Assembly (NCBI RefSeq): GCF_024614185.1
Contig: NZ_JAHTLF010000025.1
Location: 496,001 to 560,000 of the forward strand
Reading direction: 5' to 3'
Length of the DNA: 64,000 nucleotides
Source of the DNA: Nocardioides carbamazepini
GTDB taxonomy: Bacteria; Actinomycetota; Actinomycetes; Propionibacteriales; Nocardioidaceae
Of this stretch, positions 1-7,523 are shown piece after piece (the stretch's first letter is position 1; each line of letters opens with the position of its first letter). Both the position numbers and the translations under genes were made by a program. The notes under the pieces are model-generated. The model searched no databases and had not been told where the DNA came from. It was given only the letters and a program-made list of their open reading frames with translations.

Positions 1-242
1 GTCAGCGTGACGATCCCGAAGCCGTAGGCGTGCCTCGTGGTGGTGAGCTCGTCGCCGACGGCGATCTCGCAGTGCAGCTCTTCGCGGATCTCGCGTTCGA
101 GTGCCTGACGCGCGGTCTCGCCGGGCTCGATCTTGCCGCCGGGGAACTCCCACAGATCGCCGGTCTCGCCGCCGGGCCCGCGCCGGGCGCACAGCACGAG
201 GCCGTCGCGCACGATGACGGCGCCCACGACCTCGATCTCCAC
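1..242 (-). CDS. Nudix hydrolase (MutT-like), 3'-truncated by window edge
   Basis: The reverse strand gives an 80-codon N-terminal part of a Nudix hydrolase, a family that cleaves nucleoside diphosphate-X substrates such as oxidised or non-canonical dNTPs. The Nudix box runs from about residue 33: GGKIEPGE, seven residues, then REIREEL. The Gly that normally follows is His here. An opening strand with VVGAVIVRDG and then WEFPGG is typical of the MutT / CTP-pyrophosphohydrolase branch. The GTG at 242 is chosen because the frame is closed by a TGA a few codons upstream. The C-terminus lies outside the window, so substrate class cannot be judged. Confidence 0.85.
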   Translation of the reverse strand, partial: MEIEVVGAVIVRDGLVLCARRGPGGETGDLWEFPGGKIEPGETARQALEREIREELHCEIAVGDELTTTRHAYGFGIVTL

Positions 243-266
243 GGGCCGATCGTCGCAGACCAGCGC

Positions 267-302
267 TCACGCCGCCCGTCACGCCGCCCGTCACGCCGCC
301 CG
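267..302. repeat. 12-bp tandem repeat, three copies
   Basis: TCACGCCGCCCG occurs three times head to tail at 267-278, 279-290 and 291-302. It covers the gap between the Nudix gene and the stop codon of the DUF559-type gene. Because the unit is a multiple of three and contains TCA, each copy offers a TGA stop on the reverse strand in the same frame, so copy-number change would lengthen or shorten the upstream protein by four residues at most. Confidence 0.6.
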
Positions 303-1271
303 TCGTGCCGCCGCCTCGAGCGCCTCACCGATCTGTGCGAAGAAGTCGTCGGGCTGGAGCCGGAGTCCGAGGAGCGGCAGACGCAGCACCACGTCGCCCG
401 CGAGGGCCAGGGCGTTCTGGCGCAGGGCATCGCCGACGATGTTCTCGGCCCAGGCGTGGTGGATGCCGTCGACCTCGACGACGACGCCGAGATCGGGCCA
501 GTACAGGTCGAGGTAGTAGCGCCCGCGCCGGTCCCGACGCAGCACCTGCTGCGCGGGCACGGGCAGGCCGCGCCGTCGTGCCTCGCGCGCGAAGTCGATC
601 TCGCCGAGTGAGCGCCCGCCGTCGAGCAGGTCGTTCACGACCGTGTGCAGCAGGACCCTGCGGCGGTCGCGCCGGACCCGCAGGAGCTGGCGTCCGAGGT
701 CCTCGGGGCGAGCCAGGCCGTCCTGCACGACTCGGGTGAGCACGTACGTCGCGGCGCGGTCGGTCCGCGCCCACAGCGCGGCGCGCACGGCGGCGACATC
801 GGTGCGGGTGCGGGGGATCCCGGACGCCGCCGCGTCCGCCGCCGACCAACGGCGGGACTGTCGGATGTCGTAGAGCCGGTGACGGCGTACCCGTGCGCCG
901 CGCGGCACGGTCACCCGGATCCGGTCGATCGTGTAGCGGGTCAACCCGGAAGCGATGAGGGCGGCGGCACCGTCCAGCTGAGCTCGGGGTCCGCCCTCGA
1001 GGACCGCCGCCCACAGGTGCCCGACCTGCGACACCTCGCCGGTGTGGACGGCGATGGTCTGCGCGCCGAGACGCTGCCAACGGCTCGCCCGCAGCTGCGC
1101 GCGCACCTGCCCACGTGAGGCGCCGAGGGCGTACAGCTGGCGTCGCGAGAGCACTCCGCCCTGGTCGGAGGCAACGGCAGCGGCCGCGGCGGTGACAACG
1201 TCATGCGGAACGGTCGCTGGAGCGACCACTCCGTATGACGTCCGGCGGCGCTGCTCCCGAGACGGCGTCAT
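291..1271 (-). CDS. AbiEi-like winged-helix plus DUF559 endonuclease-like protein
   Basis: A 326-residue protein with an N-terminal helix-turn-helix-like segment (GGVLSRRQLYALG, about residues 38-50), as in the AbiEi / type IV antitoxin-like family. The C-terminal part resembles DUF559, a Vsr-like PD-(D/E)XK fold, with the acidic run YLDLYWP and VVVEVDGIHH around residues 255-275. Molecular function is not established; proteins of this build are common and multicopy in Nocardioidaceae. A second one lies at 39963-40943. ATG 1271 is chosen; an upstream start at 1313 is possible. It is divergent from the glycosylase gene at 1337. Confidence 0.75.
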   Translation of the reverse strand: MTPSREQRRRTSYGVVAPATVPHDVVTAAAAAVASDQGGVLSRRQLYALGASRGQVRAQLRASRWQRLGAQTIAVHTGEVSQVGHLWAAVLEGGPRAQLDGAAALIASGLTRYTIDRIRVTVPRGARVRRHRLYDIRQSRRWSAADAAASGIPRTRTDVAAVRAALWARTDRAATYVLTRVVQDGLARPEDLGRQLLRVRRDRRRVLLHTVVNDLLDGGRSLGEIDFAREARRRGLPVPAQQVLRRDRRGRYYLDLYWPDLGVVVEVDGIHHAWAENIVGDALRQNALALAGDVVLRLPLLGLRLQPDDFFAQIGEALEAAARRAA

Positions 1272-1336
1272 GCGCCCACGATGCGCGATCGCGCCGCCGC
1301 CCGCGGCCGTCATCCACAGACGGCTATCGTCGCCGG

Positions 1337-1978
1337 GTGACCGCGCGCAACCAGCCTGACGTCGTACGACGGGCGCGGGCGCTGCTGGGCCGCACCATCA
1401 CCGGCCACGGCGTGACGGTGCGCATCACCGAGGTAGAGGCGTACGCCGGGTGCGAGGACCCGGCGTCGCACGCCTACACGCGCACGCCGCGCTCGGAGAT
1501 CATGTACGGCCCGGCGTACCGGCTCTACGTGTACCGCTCCTACGGCATCCACTTCTGTGCCAACGTCGTGACCGGGCCGACGGAGATCGGCGCGGCCGTG
1601 CTGCTGCGGGCCGGCGAGGTCGTCGACGGGCACGAGCTGGCCAGGTTCCGGCGCGGCGAGACCCCGCCGGAGCGGGACATGCGGCTGGCCCGGGGCCCGG
1701 GCAACCTCGCCCAGGCGCTGGGGATCACGCTCGACGACCTCGGCACCGACCTGTTGGCCGACCACGACGAGGGTGCCGACGGGCAGTTCACCGGCGTCCG
1801 CCTCGGCCCCGAGCGCCGCACCCGGCCGCGGATAGCCAGCGGTCCCCGGGTCGGGGTGTCCAAGGCGGCCGACGTGCCGTGGCGGTTCTGGCTGGACGGC
1901 GATCCGACGGTCTCGGCGTACCGCCGCAGCCCTCGAGCCCCGGAGCCCCCCACTACGCTTCCGGCACGTGAGCACTGA
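1337..1978 (+). CDS. 3-methyladenine DNA glycosylase (AAG/MPG family)
   Basis: A 213-residue monofunctional glycosylase of the alkyladenine family, which excises 3-methyladenine, hypoxanthine and related lesions to start base excision repair. The catalytic Glu lies in ITEVEAYAG. The lesion-binding core appears as MYGPAYRLYVYRSYG followed by HFCANVV, and RLARGPGNLAQALGI is the conserved helix. GTG 1337 is preferred because upstream codons in frame are Arg-rich and unlike the family N-terminus. The gene overlaps ppnP by 11 bp, so the two are probably co-transcribed. Confidence 0.93.
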   Translation: MTARNQPDVVRRARALLGRTITGHGVTVRITEVEAYAGCEDPASHAYTRTPRSEIMYGPAYRLYVYRSYGIHFCANVVTGPTEIGAAVLLRAGEVVDGHELARFRRGETPPERDMRLARGPGNLAQALGITLDDLGTDLLADHDEGADGQFTGVRLGPERRTRPRIASGPRVGVSKAADVPWRFWLDGDPTVSAYRRSPRAPEPPTTLPAREH

Positions 1979-2285
1979 GACCTACGAGAACGTCACCCTC
2001 GACCCCCAGGCCAACGTCTACTTCGACGGCGCCTGCGTGAGCCACACGTTCTTCCTCGCCGACGGCACCCGGAAGTCCGCCGGCGTGATCTTCCCGGCCA
2101 GCCTGACCTTCGGCACCGCCGCGCCCGAGGTGATGGAGCTGAACGCCGGGAGGTGCCGGATCCGGCTGGCCGGTGCCGAGGACTGGCAGGAGTACGCCGC
2201 GGGCGAGTCCTTCAGCGTGCCCGGCGACTCGTCCTTCGACATCGAGGTCGTCGAGACCCTGGGGTACGTCTGCCACTACGGCTGA
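1968..2285 (+). CDS. ppnP: Pyrimidine/purine nucleoside phosphorylase PpnP
   Basis: A 105-residue small cupin-barrel protein of the PpnP (YaiE, DUF1255) family, which phosphorolyses several purine and pyrimidine nucleosides to base and ribose-1-phosphate. Family hallmarks seen: NVYFDGACVSHTF, the TFGTAAPEVMELNAG segment, and the end VPGDSSFDIEV with a final LGYVCHYG. Length matches the family, about 95-105. GTG 1968 lies inside the end of the glycosylase gene, which suggests translational coupling. Salvage of nucleosides is the expected role. Confidence 0.93.
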   Translation: MSTETYENVTLDPQANVYFDGACVSHTFFLADGTRKSAGVIFPASLTFGTAAPEVMELNAGRCRIRLAGAEDWQEYAAGESFSVPGDSSFDIEVVETLGYVCHYG

Positions 2286-2337
2286 ACCGGCCTACGGTGG
2301 ATGCAACCCCAGGGCATCCGCCGCACGTGTAGGGAGC

Positions 2338-2883
2338 ATGAGACCGAAGGCCCGCGACGCCGAGTTCGAGGATTTCGTACGCCGCCGCCGCTCCCACCTG
2401 CTCGGCACGGCCGTGGTGCTGACCGCCGGTGACCACCATCTTGCCGAGGACCTGGTCCAGGGCGTGCTGGTGCGGCTGTACCTCGCCTGGGGACGGGCGA
2501 CCCGTCGCGGCGGCATCGACGCCTACGCGCGGCGGGCGCTCGTCAACGCGTTCATCGACCATCGTCGGCGCCCGTCGGTGGCTCGGGAGACGGTGACCGC
2601 CGACCTCCCGGACCGGCCGGCGCGGCTGACGACGGCAGCGTTCGCCGAGGAGGCGGTCGACGCCGAGCTCCTCGGCGCGCTGCGGGCGCTGCCGGAGCGG
2701 ATGCGGGCGGCCGTGGTGCTGCGCCACGTCACGGACCTCAGCGTCGAGGACGTCGCCGATGCGCTCGGGTGCAGCCCGGGCACGGTCAAGAGCCAGACGG
2801 CTCGCGGTCTCGCCAAGCTGCGGGAGCTCCTCCCGCAGGCCGCGCCGATCCCGGCCGCACCCTACGAAGGAGATCTGTCATGA
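2338..2883 (+). CDS. SigE-family ECF RNA polymerase sigma factor
   Basis: A 181-residue group 4 sigma factor. Region 2 is seen as HHLAEDLVQGVLVRLYLAW with the following YARRALVNAFIDHRRR. Region 4 has LPERMRAAVVLRHVTDLSVEDVA and the recognition helix CSPGTVKSQTARGLAKLR. This is the actinobacterial SigE-type short ECF layout without extensions. ATG 2338 follows an AGGGAG ribosome site. It overlaps by ATGA with the membrane protein at 2880, its likely partner. A paralogous pair lies at 53513-54687. Confidence 0.92.
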   Translation: MRPKARDAEFEDFVRRRRSHLLGTAVVLTAGDHHLAEDLVQGVLVRLYLAWGRATRRGGIDAYARRALVNAFIDHRRRPSVARETVTADLPDRPARLTTAAFAEEAVDAELLGALRALPERMRAAVVLRHVTDLSVEDVADALGCSPGTVKSQTARGLAKLRELLPQAAPIPAAPYEGDLS

Positions 2884-3521
2884 CCGACGCCCACGACCTC
2901 ATGGACCGCCTGCACCGTCTCGGCGGCGCCGAGCCCGCCGCCTCCGACGAGGCTGTCCGTCGCGACCTCGCCCGTGGCCGGGGCGCGTCCCGGCGCCGCG
3001 CCCTGCGGGTCGGGACCGCCGGCCTCACGCTGGCCGCCGTCGCCGGCGTGGGTGTCGCGATCGCCGTGAACGCCGAGCGCTCGCCGGCGCCCGCGCCGGC
3101 GATCGCCGCACCCGGCCCGGACGCGGGTGTCGAGCTCGTCGCCTACACGGGTGCGCAGCAGCCCGGTTTCGTCGTCGCCAAGGTCCCGGCGGGCTTCGTG
3201 CTCGAGGGCGCGACGCCGTACAACCTCAACGTCGCCCGCGCCGACGACCACAGCGGCCTCGACGTGTTCGAGGACAAGCTGGTCGTGATGCTCGAGTCGT
3301 CGTCGGTCACCGGTGAGCCCCAGGGGACGCCGGTCGCGGTCGGCGCGCACGACGGCTGGCTGCGCACGTCCGAGGACGGCGCGCAGATCCTGACCTACGA
3401 CGACGCCGAGCACCGTGTCGTCGTCCAGGCGTGGGAGACGCTGGGCCTCAGCGACCAGCAGGTCGTCGAGTTCGCCGAGGGCGTCACGGTGACCGCCGAG
3501 GCCCAGGCCGGAGTCGGCTGA
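2880..3521 (+). CDS. Membrane-anchored partner of the SigE-type sigma factor (putative anti-sigma)
   Basis: A 213-residue protein: about 40 cytoplasmic residues rich in Arg, one membrane segment near residues 45-65 (GTAGLTLAAVAGVGVAIAV), then an Ala/Pro linker and an exported domain. No zinc-binding anti-sigma HxxxCxxC motif is visible, so an anti-sigma role rests on context: it starts inside the sigma gene stop (ATGA). The extracellular part has no family I recognise. The same architecture recurs at 54013-54687. Confidence 0.75.
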   Translation: MTDAHDLMDRLHRLGGAEPAASDEAVRRDLARGRGASRRRALRVGTAGLTLAAVAGVGVAIAVNAERSPAPAPAIAAPGPDAGVELVAYTGAQQPGFVVAKVPAGFVLEGATPYNLNVARADDHSGLDVFEDKLVVMLESSSVTGEPQGTPVAVGAHDGWLRTSEDGAQILTYDDAEHRVVVQAWETLGLSDQQVVEFAEGVTVTAEAQAGVG

Positions 3522-3538
3522 GAGCCGCCCGGTCGAGG

Positions 3539-3910
3539 TCAGTCCTCGGCCGGCGGCTCCTGGATCGCCCGCACCTCCACCCGCGAGGACAGCGCCTTCG
3601 AGGCCTTCGCGGCCCACTCGACCGCGGAGGCCTCGTCGGCGACGTCGATCACCCAGAACCCGCCGAGGTACTCCGGCGCCTCGACGAACGGGCCGCTCAC
3701 GGTCCGCAGCTCCTCGCCGGTGTTGTCGACGGTCGTCGCCGACGAGGGCGGCATCAGGCCACCGGCGAAGACGAACGAGCCGGACTGCATGAGCTCCTCG
3801 ATGAAGGCGCCGGCCGCGGCCATAGCGGCCTCGAGGTCGGCCGGATCCATGGTCGCCATGGTCGGCTCCTCGGCGGAGTCGTGGGGGAGGGACAGCAGGT
3901 ACTGGGTCAT
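3539..3910 (-). CDS. YciI-family (YCII/DGPF domain) protein
   Basis: A 123-residue YCII-like ferredoxin-fold protein. The hallmark is SGPFVEAPEYLGGFWVIDV near residues 71-89, corresponding to the family's DGPFxExKE-LGGF segment, followed by a helix that starts with DEASAVEWAAKA. Such proteins are often encoded beside SigE/ECF41-like sigma factors and sometimes act as small dehydratases or accessory proteins; no specific reaction can be assigned. Start ATG 3910 follows an AGGAGAAG-like ribosome site. It is divergent from the NmrA-like gene, with about 170 bp between start codons. Confidence 0.9.
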   Translation of the reverse strand: MTQYLLSLPHDSAEEPTMATMDPADLEAAMAAAGAFIEELMQSGSFVFAGGLMPPSSATTVDNTGEELRTVSGPFVEAPEYLGGFWVIDVADEASAVEWAAKASKALSSRVEVRAIQEPPAED

Positions 3911-4017
3911 GACTTCTCCTGGGGAGTGGGGATGTTCTCGTCCGTTCTACGTACGGCCGGACCTGGATACGACAGCCGTCCGGAGATTCTTCGAAAAATA
4001 TCCTGAGGCCCACCACC

Positions 4018-4068
4018 TTGACGTGGATAGAATATGTCCGAGTAAACTCGGGCAAACACTATCCACGT
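4018..4068. promoter_or_regulatory. Divergent promoter with nested inverted repeats
   Basis: ACGTGGATAG at 4021-4030 is repeated inverted and perfectly as CTATCCACGT at 4059-4068. Between them sits a second perfect inverted repeat, CCGAGT-AA-ACTCGG, at 4038-4051. On the + strand TTGACG (4018-4023) and TAAACT (4043-4048) are possible -35/-10 boxes. On the - strand TTGCCC and TATTCT, 16 bp apart, point to the YciI gene. The segment is AT-rich compared with its surroundings. A repressor site serving both directions is likely, perhaps for the Rrf2 protein encoded at 4853. Confidence 0.65.
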
Positions 4069-4080
4069 TAGGAGCACGTC

Positions 4081-4830
4081 ATGAGGATCGTCATCTTCGG
4101 CGCCGGGTTGATCGGTGGCCAGCTGCGGGACCGGTTGCGGGACGAGGGGCACGACGTCGTCGCGCTCGGTCGCGAAGCCGGGATCGACACCACCACGGGG
4201 GAGGGCATCGCGGCAGCGGTCGCCGGGGCGGACGTCGTGGTCGACCTGACCAACTCGCCGTCCTGGGCCGACGACGACGTGCTCGCGTTCTTCCGCGACT
4301 CGACCCGCCACCTGCTCACGGCCGAGGCCGAGGCCGGCGTGGGGCACCACGTGATCCTCTCCATCGTCGGCGCCGACCGGCTCACCGACGCCGGCTACAT
4401 GCGCGCCAAGCTCGCCCAGGAGGAGGGCGTCCTCGGCGGCCCGGTGCCGTTCACCATCGTCCGCTCGACGCAGTTCTTCGAGTTCGTCGGCGGCATCGCC
4501 GACGCCGGCACCGACGGCGACACCGTCCGCGCGACGCCTGCCCACCTGCAGCCGATCGCCTCCGCCGACGTCGTGCGGCGCCTCGCCGAGATCGTCACCG
4601 GCCCGCCGGTCAAGGGCACCGTCGAGATCGCGGGCCCCGAGCCGCTCGGCATCGACGAGCTGGTCCGCCGGTGGTTCGCGGCGACCGGCGACCGTCGTAC
4701 CGTCACCCCCGACGCGACCGCCGGCTACTTCGGCGCCGTCCTCGACGACGCGGCCCTGACGCCGACGCCGGGCGCGGATGTGTGGCTGGCCCCGACGACG
4801 TACGACGCGTGGCTCGCTGCCCGCGACTGA
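4081..4830 (+). CDS. NmrA-like NAD(P)-binding atypical SDR protein
   Basis: A 249-residue Rossmann protein opening with MRIVIFGAGLIGGQL, a GxGxxG dinucleotide site, and lacking the YxxxK of classical SDRs. The segments GHHVILSIVGADR and PVPFTIVRSTQFFEF are characteristic of NmrA-like / NAD(P)H-binding proteins related to quinone reductase-type QOR2. Whether it is an enzyme or a redox sensor cannot be told. ATG 4081 is preceded by AGGAG at 4070-4074. The Rrf2 gene follows after 22 bp, so the two likely form one transcript. Confidence 0.88.
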   Translation: MRIVIFGAGLIGGQLRDRLRDEGHDVVALGREAGIDTTTGEGIAAAVAGADVVVDLTNSPSWADDDVLAFFRDSTRHLLTAEAEAGVGHHVILSIVGADRLTDAGYMRAKLAQEEGVLGGPVPFTIVRSTQFFEFVGGIADAGTDGDTVRATPAHLQPIASADVVRRLAEIVTGPPVKGTVEIAGPEPLGIDELVRRWFAATGDRRTVTPDATAGYFGAVLDDAALTPTPGADVWLAPTTYDAWLAARD

Positions 4831-4852
4831 GGGCCGACACTAGGGTGGGCGC

Positions 4853-5299
4853 GTGAAGCTGTCGGCCGGCGTGGAGTGGGCGATCCACTGCTGTGTGGTG
4901 CTCAGCCAGGCCGACCGGCCGCTGCCCGGCGGGCGCCTCGCCGAGCTGCACGGCGTCTCGAAGACCTATCTGGCCAAGCACCTGCAGGCGCTCGCCCGGG
5001 CGGGCATCGTGCAGCCGAGCGAAGGTCGGGACGGCGGGTACGCGCTCACCCGCGACCCCGGCGGGATCACGGTCCTCGACGTGGTCCGCGCCGTCGACGG
5101 TCCCGACCCGGCCTTCCGCTGCACCGAGATCCGCCAGCAGGGCGACCTGGCCGCGCCGCCGGAGGAGTGCCGACGGCCCTGCGGCGTCGCGCAGGTGATG
5201 GCGGAGGCGGAGCGGGCCTGGCGGACCTCGTTGGCCGGTACGACGATCGCCGATCTCGCCGCGACCGTCGATGGCGACGCGGTCCGCGCGGCGCTCTGA
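4853..5299 (+). CDS. Rrf2-family transcriptional regulator
   Basis: A 148-residue Rrf2 protein: N-terminal winged helix (MKLSAGVEWAIHCC, then VSKTYLAKHLQALARAGIV) and wing (SEGRDGGYALTRDPGGITVLDVV). Three Cys that can hold an Fe-S cluster or act as redox switch in this family are present in the FRCTEI and ECRRPCGV segments. Rrf2 proteins bind short inverted repeats; the repeat at 4021-4068 upstream of the operon is a candidate target and would make this an autoregulated, redox-responsive unit. Start is GTG 4853. Confidence 0.9.
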   Translation: MKLSAGVEWAIHCCVVLSQADRPLPGGRLAELHGVSKTYLAKHLQALARAGIVQPSEGRDGGYALTRDPGGITVLDVVRAVDGPDPAFRCTEIRQQGDLAAPPEECRRPCGVAQVMAEAERAWRTSLAGTTIADLAATVDGDAVRAAL

Positions 5300-5379
5300 C
5301 GGCGCTCTGACGGCGGCCCCGGCGCAAGGGCCTGTGGAGGACGCCGACGTCGTCCGCCGATCTGGCGCAGGCTCGGAGC

Positions 5380-5820
5380 ATGACCGACGACGACATCCCA
5401 CCCCTCCTCCCGCCCGGCCAGATGCCGACGATCCGCGACCAGGCGGCGCTCCACCACACGTGGCGGGCGCTGATGGGTCGGCTCGGGTTCGCGGAGCCGC
5501 AGCTGTGGACGCTGTTCCTCGACGGCGACCGGCCGCTGCACCTGGCCGAGGTCGTCGGTGTCCCGCTCGATCCGGGGCCCGACGACTTCGCGGACCTGCA
5601 GGTGCTGGTCCGTCATGCTGTGGACCACGACCTCGCCTGCGCGTTCCTCTACGCGCGGCCGGGCTCCGCGACCCGGACGCGCGGCGACCTCGCCTGGGCG
5701 CGCGGGCTCGCGACCCTCGATGCTCGCTGGCCGGTTCATCTGGCCAACGACGCCGAGGTGCGGGTGGCGTCGCCCGACGACCTCTGCGGCGAGTCGGGGG
5801 CGAGCGGGGCCTGGTCCTAG
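5380..5820 (+). CDS. Hypothetical protein, 146 aa
   Basis: I do not recognise the family. The protein is soluble and acidic, with a Pro-rich start (MTDDDIPPLLPPGQMPT), a helical middle (LHHTWRALMGRLGFAEPQLW) and a C-terminal half that looks like an alpha/beta fold (ACAFLYARPGS, WARGLATL). Such short conserved proteins occur in Nocardioides genomes without known role. Coding is supported by codon bias and by its stop exactly abutting the DUF2237 gene: the two convergent stop codons share CTAG at 5817-5820. Confidence 0.6.
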   Translation: MTDDDIPPLLPPGQMPTIRDQAALHHTWRALMGRLGFAEPQLWTLFLDGDRPLHLAEVVGVPLDPGPDDFADLQVLVRHAVDHDLACAFLYARPGSATRTRGDLAWARGLATLDARWPVHLANDAEVRVASPDDLCGESGASGAWS

Positions 5821-6236
5821 CCCAACTCGCTCAGGTCGTCCGGTACGTCGACGGAGTGCTCGCGCAGCACGTCGATCGGGATCAGCCGCAGCGCGCGCTC
5901 GTTGGTCGACGCCAGCACGACGGGCGCCGCCACCCCGTCGCCGTACGCCTGGAGCCAGCGCGCCGCGACCACACACCAGCGATCGCCCGGGTGTAGGCCG
6001 GGGAACCGCCACTCGGGGCGCGGCGTCGAGAGGTCGTTGCCGACCGCCTGCTGGTGGGCCAGGAACTCCTCGGTCATCACGGCGCAGACCGCGTGGATCC
6101 CGGCGTCCTGCGGACCGCACGAGCAGTTGCCGTCGCGGAGGAAGCCGGTCATCGGATCGGTCCCGCACGGCTGGAGCGCGCCGCCCAGCACGTTGCGCTC
6201 GTCGCCGGCCGCGCTCGCCTCACTCGCCTCGGTCAC
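5817..6236 (-). CDS. DUF2237 family protein
   Basis: A 139-residue DUF2237 protein. Recognised by NVLGGALQPCGTDPMTGF at the start, the Cys pair in GNCSCGPQDAG, VCAVMTEEFLAHQQAVGNDL, the HPGDRWCVVAARW core and VVLASTNERAL near the end. No function is known for the family; the conserved Cys/Asp/Trp residues suggest metal or small-molecule binding. Start GTG 6236 is chosen from family N-termini, which begin a few residues before the conserved block. Confidence 0.88.
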   Translation of the reverse strand: MTEASEASAAGDERNVLGGALQPCGTDPMTGFLRDGNCSCGPQDAGIHAVCAVMTEEFLAHQQAVGNDLSTPRPEWRFPGLHPGDRWCVVAARWLQAYGDGVAAPVVLASTNERALRLIPIDVLREHSVDVPDDLSELG

Positions 6237-6256
6237 AGGGCGAGTATCGCGGATCG

Positions 6257-6886
6257 TCAGCCGCAGTTGTCGCAGATGCCGGTCGCGGGCACCGCCATGA
6301 AGCAGGTCGGGCAGATCGGGATCACCGGCTCCGCGGCGACGGGCTTGGCCGGCGGCTTCGGCTTGGTGGCGCGCGGAGCCCGGGCCGGCTTGGTCCCGGC
6401 GGGCACCTTGGTCTCGCGGACGTCGGGCACCGGCGGCGCCTCCACGACCGGCGGGACCCAGCCCGGCGGCGGCGGGTCGGTGATGCCGAAGCGGGCCAGG
6501 ATCTCGCGGGCGGCGTCGGTCGGCTGGTGCTTGGGCCGGGTGACGATGTCGAACGGGGAGGACGCGCCCTCGAGGAAGGTCTGCGCGTCGGGCCGCAACG
6601 TGGCCGGCGGCCGACGGTGCCGCCAGCGCTGCGGCGTGGCGCCCTTCTGGGTGATGGTCACCAGCTCCGGACGGTCCCAGGCAACGAGTGCCCAGTCGTC
6701 GTGGTGACTGGTCGCCCAGACGGCGAGCGCCACGTCGCCGGCCTCGGCAGCGGCACGCAGCGCGATCCGCTCCGGGTTCGAGAACCGGCCCTTGACGTGG
6801 AGGACGCCCGGCACCGGCTCGGTGACGGCGTACTCCTCGCCCTGCAGGTGTTCGATCAGCTTCGCGAAGTCCGGCGTGTTCTCCAT
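6257..6886 (-). CDS. Hypothetical protein with C-terminal zinc ribbon
   Basis: A 209-residue protein: an N-terminal globular domain of about 120 residues, a Pro/Lys/Ala-rich linker (residues 140-185) and a C-terminal CPTC-x11-CDNC zinc-ribbon-like tail that ends the protein. The N-terminal half (EEYAVTEPVPGVLHVKGRF and DDWALVAWDRPELV) is not a family I can name. The tail suggests binding to nucleic acid or a protein partner. ATG 6886 is chosen by frame and by distance to the divergent gluconokinase promoter. Confidence 0.7.
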   Translation of the reverse strand: MENTPDFAKLIEHLQGEEYAVTEPVPGVLHVKGRFSNPERIALRAAAEAGDVALAVWATSHHDDWALVAWDRPELVTITQKGATPQRWRHRRPPATLRPDAQTFLEGASSPFDIVTRPKHQPTDAAREILARFGITDPPPPGWVPPVVEAPPVPDVRETKVPAGTKPARAPRATKPKPPAKPVAAEPVIPICPTCFMAVPATGICDNCG

Positions 6887-6947
6887 CGCCCCCGAGCCTA
6901 CTCGGACGGCACACTGGGTTGATCGGCGCGCCAGGATGGGAGGTCCG

Positions 6948-7475
6948 ATGACGAGCGCAGGCACGACGGGCGACCGGTCCGCCCTCCTCGTCGTGATGGG
7001 GGTCTCCGGGTCGGGCAAGTCGACGGTCGGTGCCGCGATCGCCCGGCGCATCGGCGTCCCGTTCGCCGACGCCGACGACCTCCATCCGCCGGGCAATATC
7101 GCCAAGATGAGTGCCGGCACCCCGCTCGACGACGCGGACCGGCTCCCCTGGCTGCAGCTCGTCGGCCGGTGGCTGGCCGACCACGACGAGAGCGGCGGGG
7201 TGATCAGCTGCTCCGCACTCAGGGTCGCCTACCGCGACGTGCTGCGCGCGCACGCGCCGCGGGTCCGGTTCCTCCACCTGCAGGGCACGCGGGAGAGCAT
7301 CGCCCGGCGCCTGGCGGGCCGGGCCGGGCACTTCATGCCGCCCGCCCTCCTCGACTCCCAGCTCGCGGACCTCGAGCCGCTGGCGCCGGGTGAGGCCGGC
7401 ACGAGCATCGAGGCCGGCCTGCCCGTCGCCGCGGTCGTCGAGGAGTACGTCCGCCAGGTCGCCGGCGGCGACTGA
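6948..7475 (+). CDS. gntK: Gluconokinase
   Basis: A 175-residue P-loop kinase that phosphorylates D-gluconate to 6-phosphogluconate for the pentose phosphate or Entner-Doudoroff routes. Walker A is GVSGSGKST (about residues 18-26). The family signature DADDLHPPGNIAKM follows, then LDDADRLPWL, SCSALRVAYRDVLR and the lid AGRAGHFMPPALLDSQ. Length matches the GntK type. ATG 6948 is preceded by GGGAGG; an ATG at 6936 lacks this spacing. No gluconate transporter is adjacent. Confidence 0.95.
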   Translation: MTSAGTTGDRSALLVVMGVSGSGKSTVGAAIARRIGVPFADADDLHPPGNIAKMSAGTPLDDADRLPWLQLVGRWLADHDESGGVISCSALRVAYRDVLRAHAPRVRFLHLQGTRESIARRLAGRAGHFMPPALLDSQLADLEPLAPGEAGTSIEAGLPVAAVVEEYVRQVAGGD

Positions 7476-7523
7476 GTCCCCGAGCGGCTCGATCCACTGG
7501 GCCCGCGCTGTCAGACTTGCGAC

